From Sphagnum magellanicum (taxonomy: Eukaryota; Streptophyta; Sphagnopsida; Sphagnales; Sphagnaceae), in assembly GCA_021904315.1 (NCBI GenBank), contig CM038921.1:9020146-9084145 (forward strand): a stretch of DNA of 64,000 bases. Reading direction: 5' to 3'. The notes beneath the pieces are model-generated. The model searched no databases. It saw nothing but the letters and a program-made list of their open reading frames with translations, and was not told where the DNA came from. Position numbers and translations under genes: made by a program. Shown here one piece after another: positions 63,431 to 64,000 of the stretch. Position 1 is the stretch's first letter; every line of letters begins with the position of its first letter.

Positions 63431-64000
63431 GTATGTCCAAGTTATTACACCCTAAAATGTATTATCTAAGACTCTTAAAGGTTTATAAAGTTCCAATTCA
63501 CAAGCAACAAGGTTTTTCCAAATTGGTACATTGTAAAAAATATTATTGAAAATTCATCAACCTTTACATAGTTCCCATTCACAACGAAAAGGGTCTATCC
63601 AAGCTATTTAATATACCCTAAAAAATATCCAAAACTCCTCAACCTTTACAAAGTTCCCATTCATAAGCAAGAGGATTTGTCCAAGCTACTACACCCTAAT
63701 AAGCATTATCCAATATTTTTCAACTTCAAGAAAAGGTCCAATTCACAAGCAAAAAAGTTTGACACATCACAAAAAAATGGGTATTTTCGCCACTCTTGAC
63801 ATATTGCAAACTACCAATTTGACAATTGAAAGTGTTGTCCAAGCTACTACATCCTAAAATACTTATCCAACATTCCTAAGCATATATAAATGACCAATTT
63901 CAACAATGAAGGTGTTGTCCAAGATATTAGTGCTTGAAATGTCATATCCAACATTCTTGACCAATTGTAGTTTCCAATTTGACAAGTGAGGGTGTTGTCC
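63430..64000. repeat. 80-bp satellite array, open at the window end
   Basis: The anchor GTCCAAG(C/T)TA(C/T)TAC recurs at about 63435, 63516, 63597, 63679, (63757, weak), 63837, 63917 and 63997: a steady 79-82 base step. Units also share CCTAAAATAC, ATCCAACATTC and CCAATTTGACAA. At least seven units are visible, and the last is cut by the window edge. Confidence 0.85.

Noticed and set aside
1-64000. CRISPR arrays, bacterial operons, tRNA or rRNA genes, integrated virus
   Set aside because: None was seen on either strand. Repeats lack spacer structure, and no cloverleaf with proper acceptor stems or viral replication protein was recognised.

Overview
This is nuclear DNA from a land plant. Four multi-exon plant protein genes with GT-AG introns lie among AT-rich intergenic DNA full of decayed transposons and tandem repeats. 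The exact clade cannot be fixed from the window. The plant SUMO ligase SIZ1 (with its PHD finger), an FDM-type XS/XH protein and a MIP1/DUF547 protein all point to an embryophyte.

Layout: (1) 1-9362, a leader and a complete SIZ1-type SUMO E3 ligase gene on the + strand. Seventeen coding exons join in one frame to 941 codons plus a stop. (2) 9363-30600, a gene-poor stretch holding a Tourist-like MITE, degenerate tandem arrays, a hAT transposase relic, a Ty3/gypsy gag relic with LTR-like flanks, very AT-rich DNA, and a 3.3 kb PIF/Harbinger element with recognisable terminal inverted repeats and a broken transposase. (3) 31885-35857, a complete + strand gene for a P-loop NTPase related to 2-phosphoglycerate kinase and rice LPA1 (7 coding exons, 735 codons plus stop). 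It carries a second copy of the MITE in its sixth intron. (4) 38348-42197, a - strand FDM/SGS3-like gene (zf-XS, XS, coiled coil, XH) whose XS region does not read through cleanly. (5) 44840-45900, a decayed exon-like relic on the - strand. (6) 47489-51668, a complete - strand gene with a MIP1 leucine zipper and a DUF547 domain (11 coding exons, 865 codons plus stop). (7) 51669-64000, no convincing gene: a 50-60 bp minisatellite, a TIR-bearing MITE-like element, poly-purine and telo-box motifs, and an 80 bp satellite running off the end of the window.

The genes do not form an operon or obvious pathway cluster. SIZ1 and the LPA1-like gene point right; the FDM-like and DUF547 genes point left, so the LPA1-like and FDM-like genes are tail to tail. 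SIZ1 (SUMO, chromatin and stress signalling) and FDM (RNA-directed DNA methylation) both bear on gene silencing, but nothing here shows that they act together. Exon limits were read by eye from splice sites and reading frame and may be off by a base or two. No convincing previously undescribed system was found. The best leads are the autonomous/non-autonomous Harbinger pair, a three-copy repeat confined to the SIZ1 locus, and the damaged XS region of the FDM-like gene.
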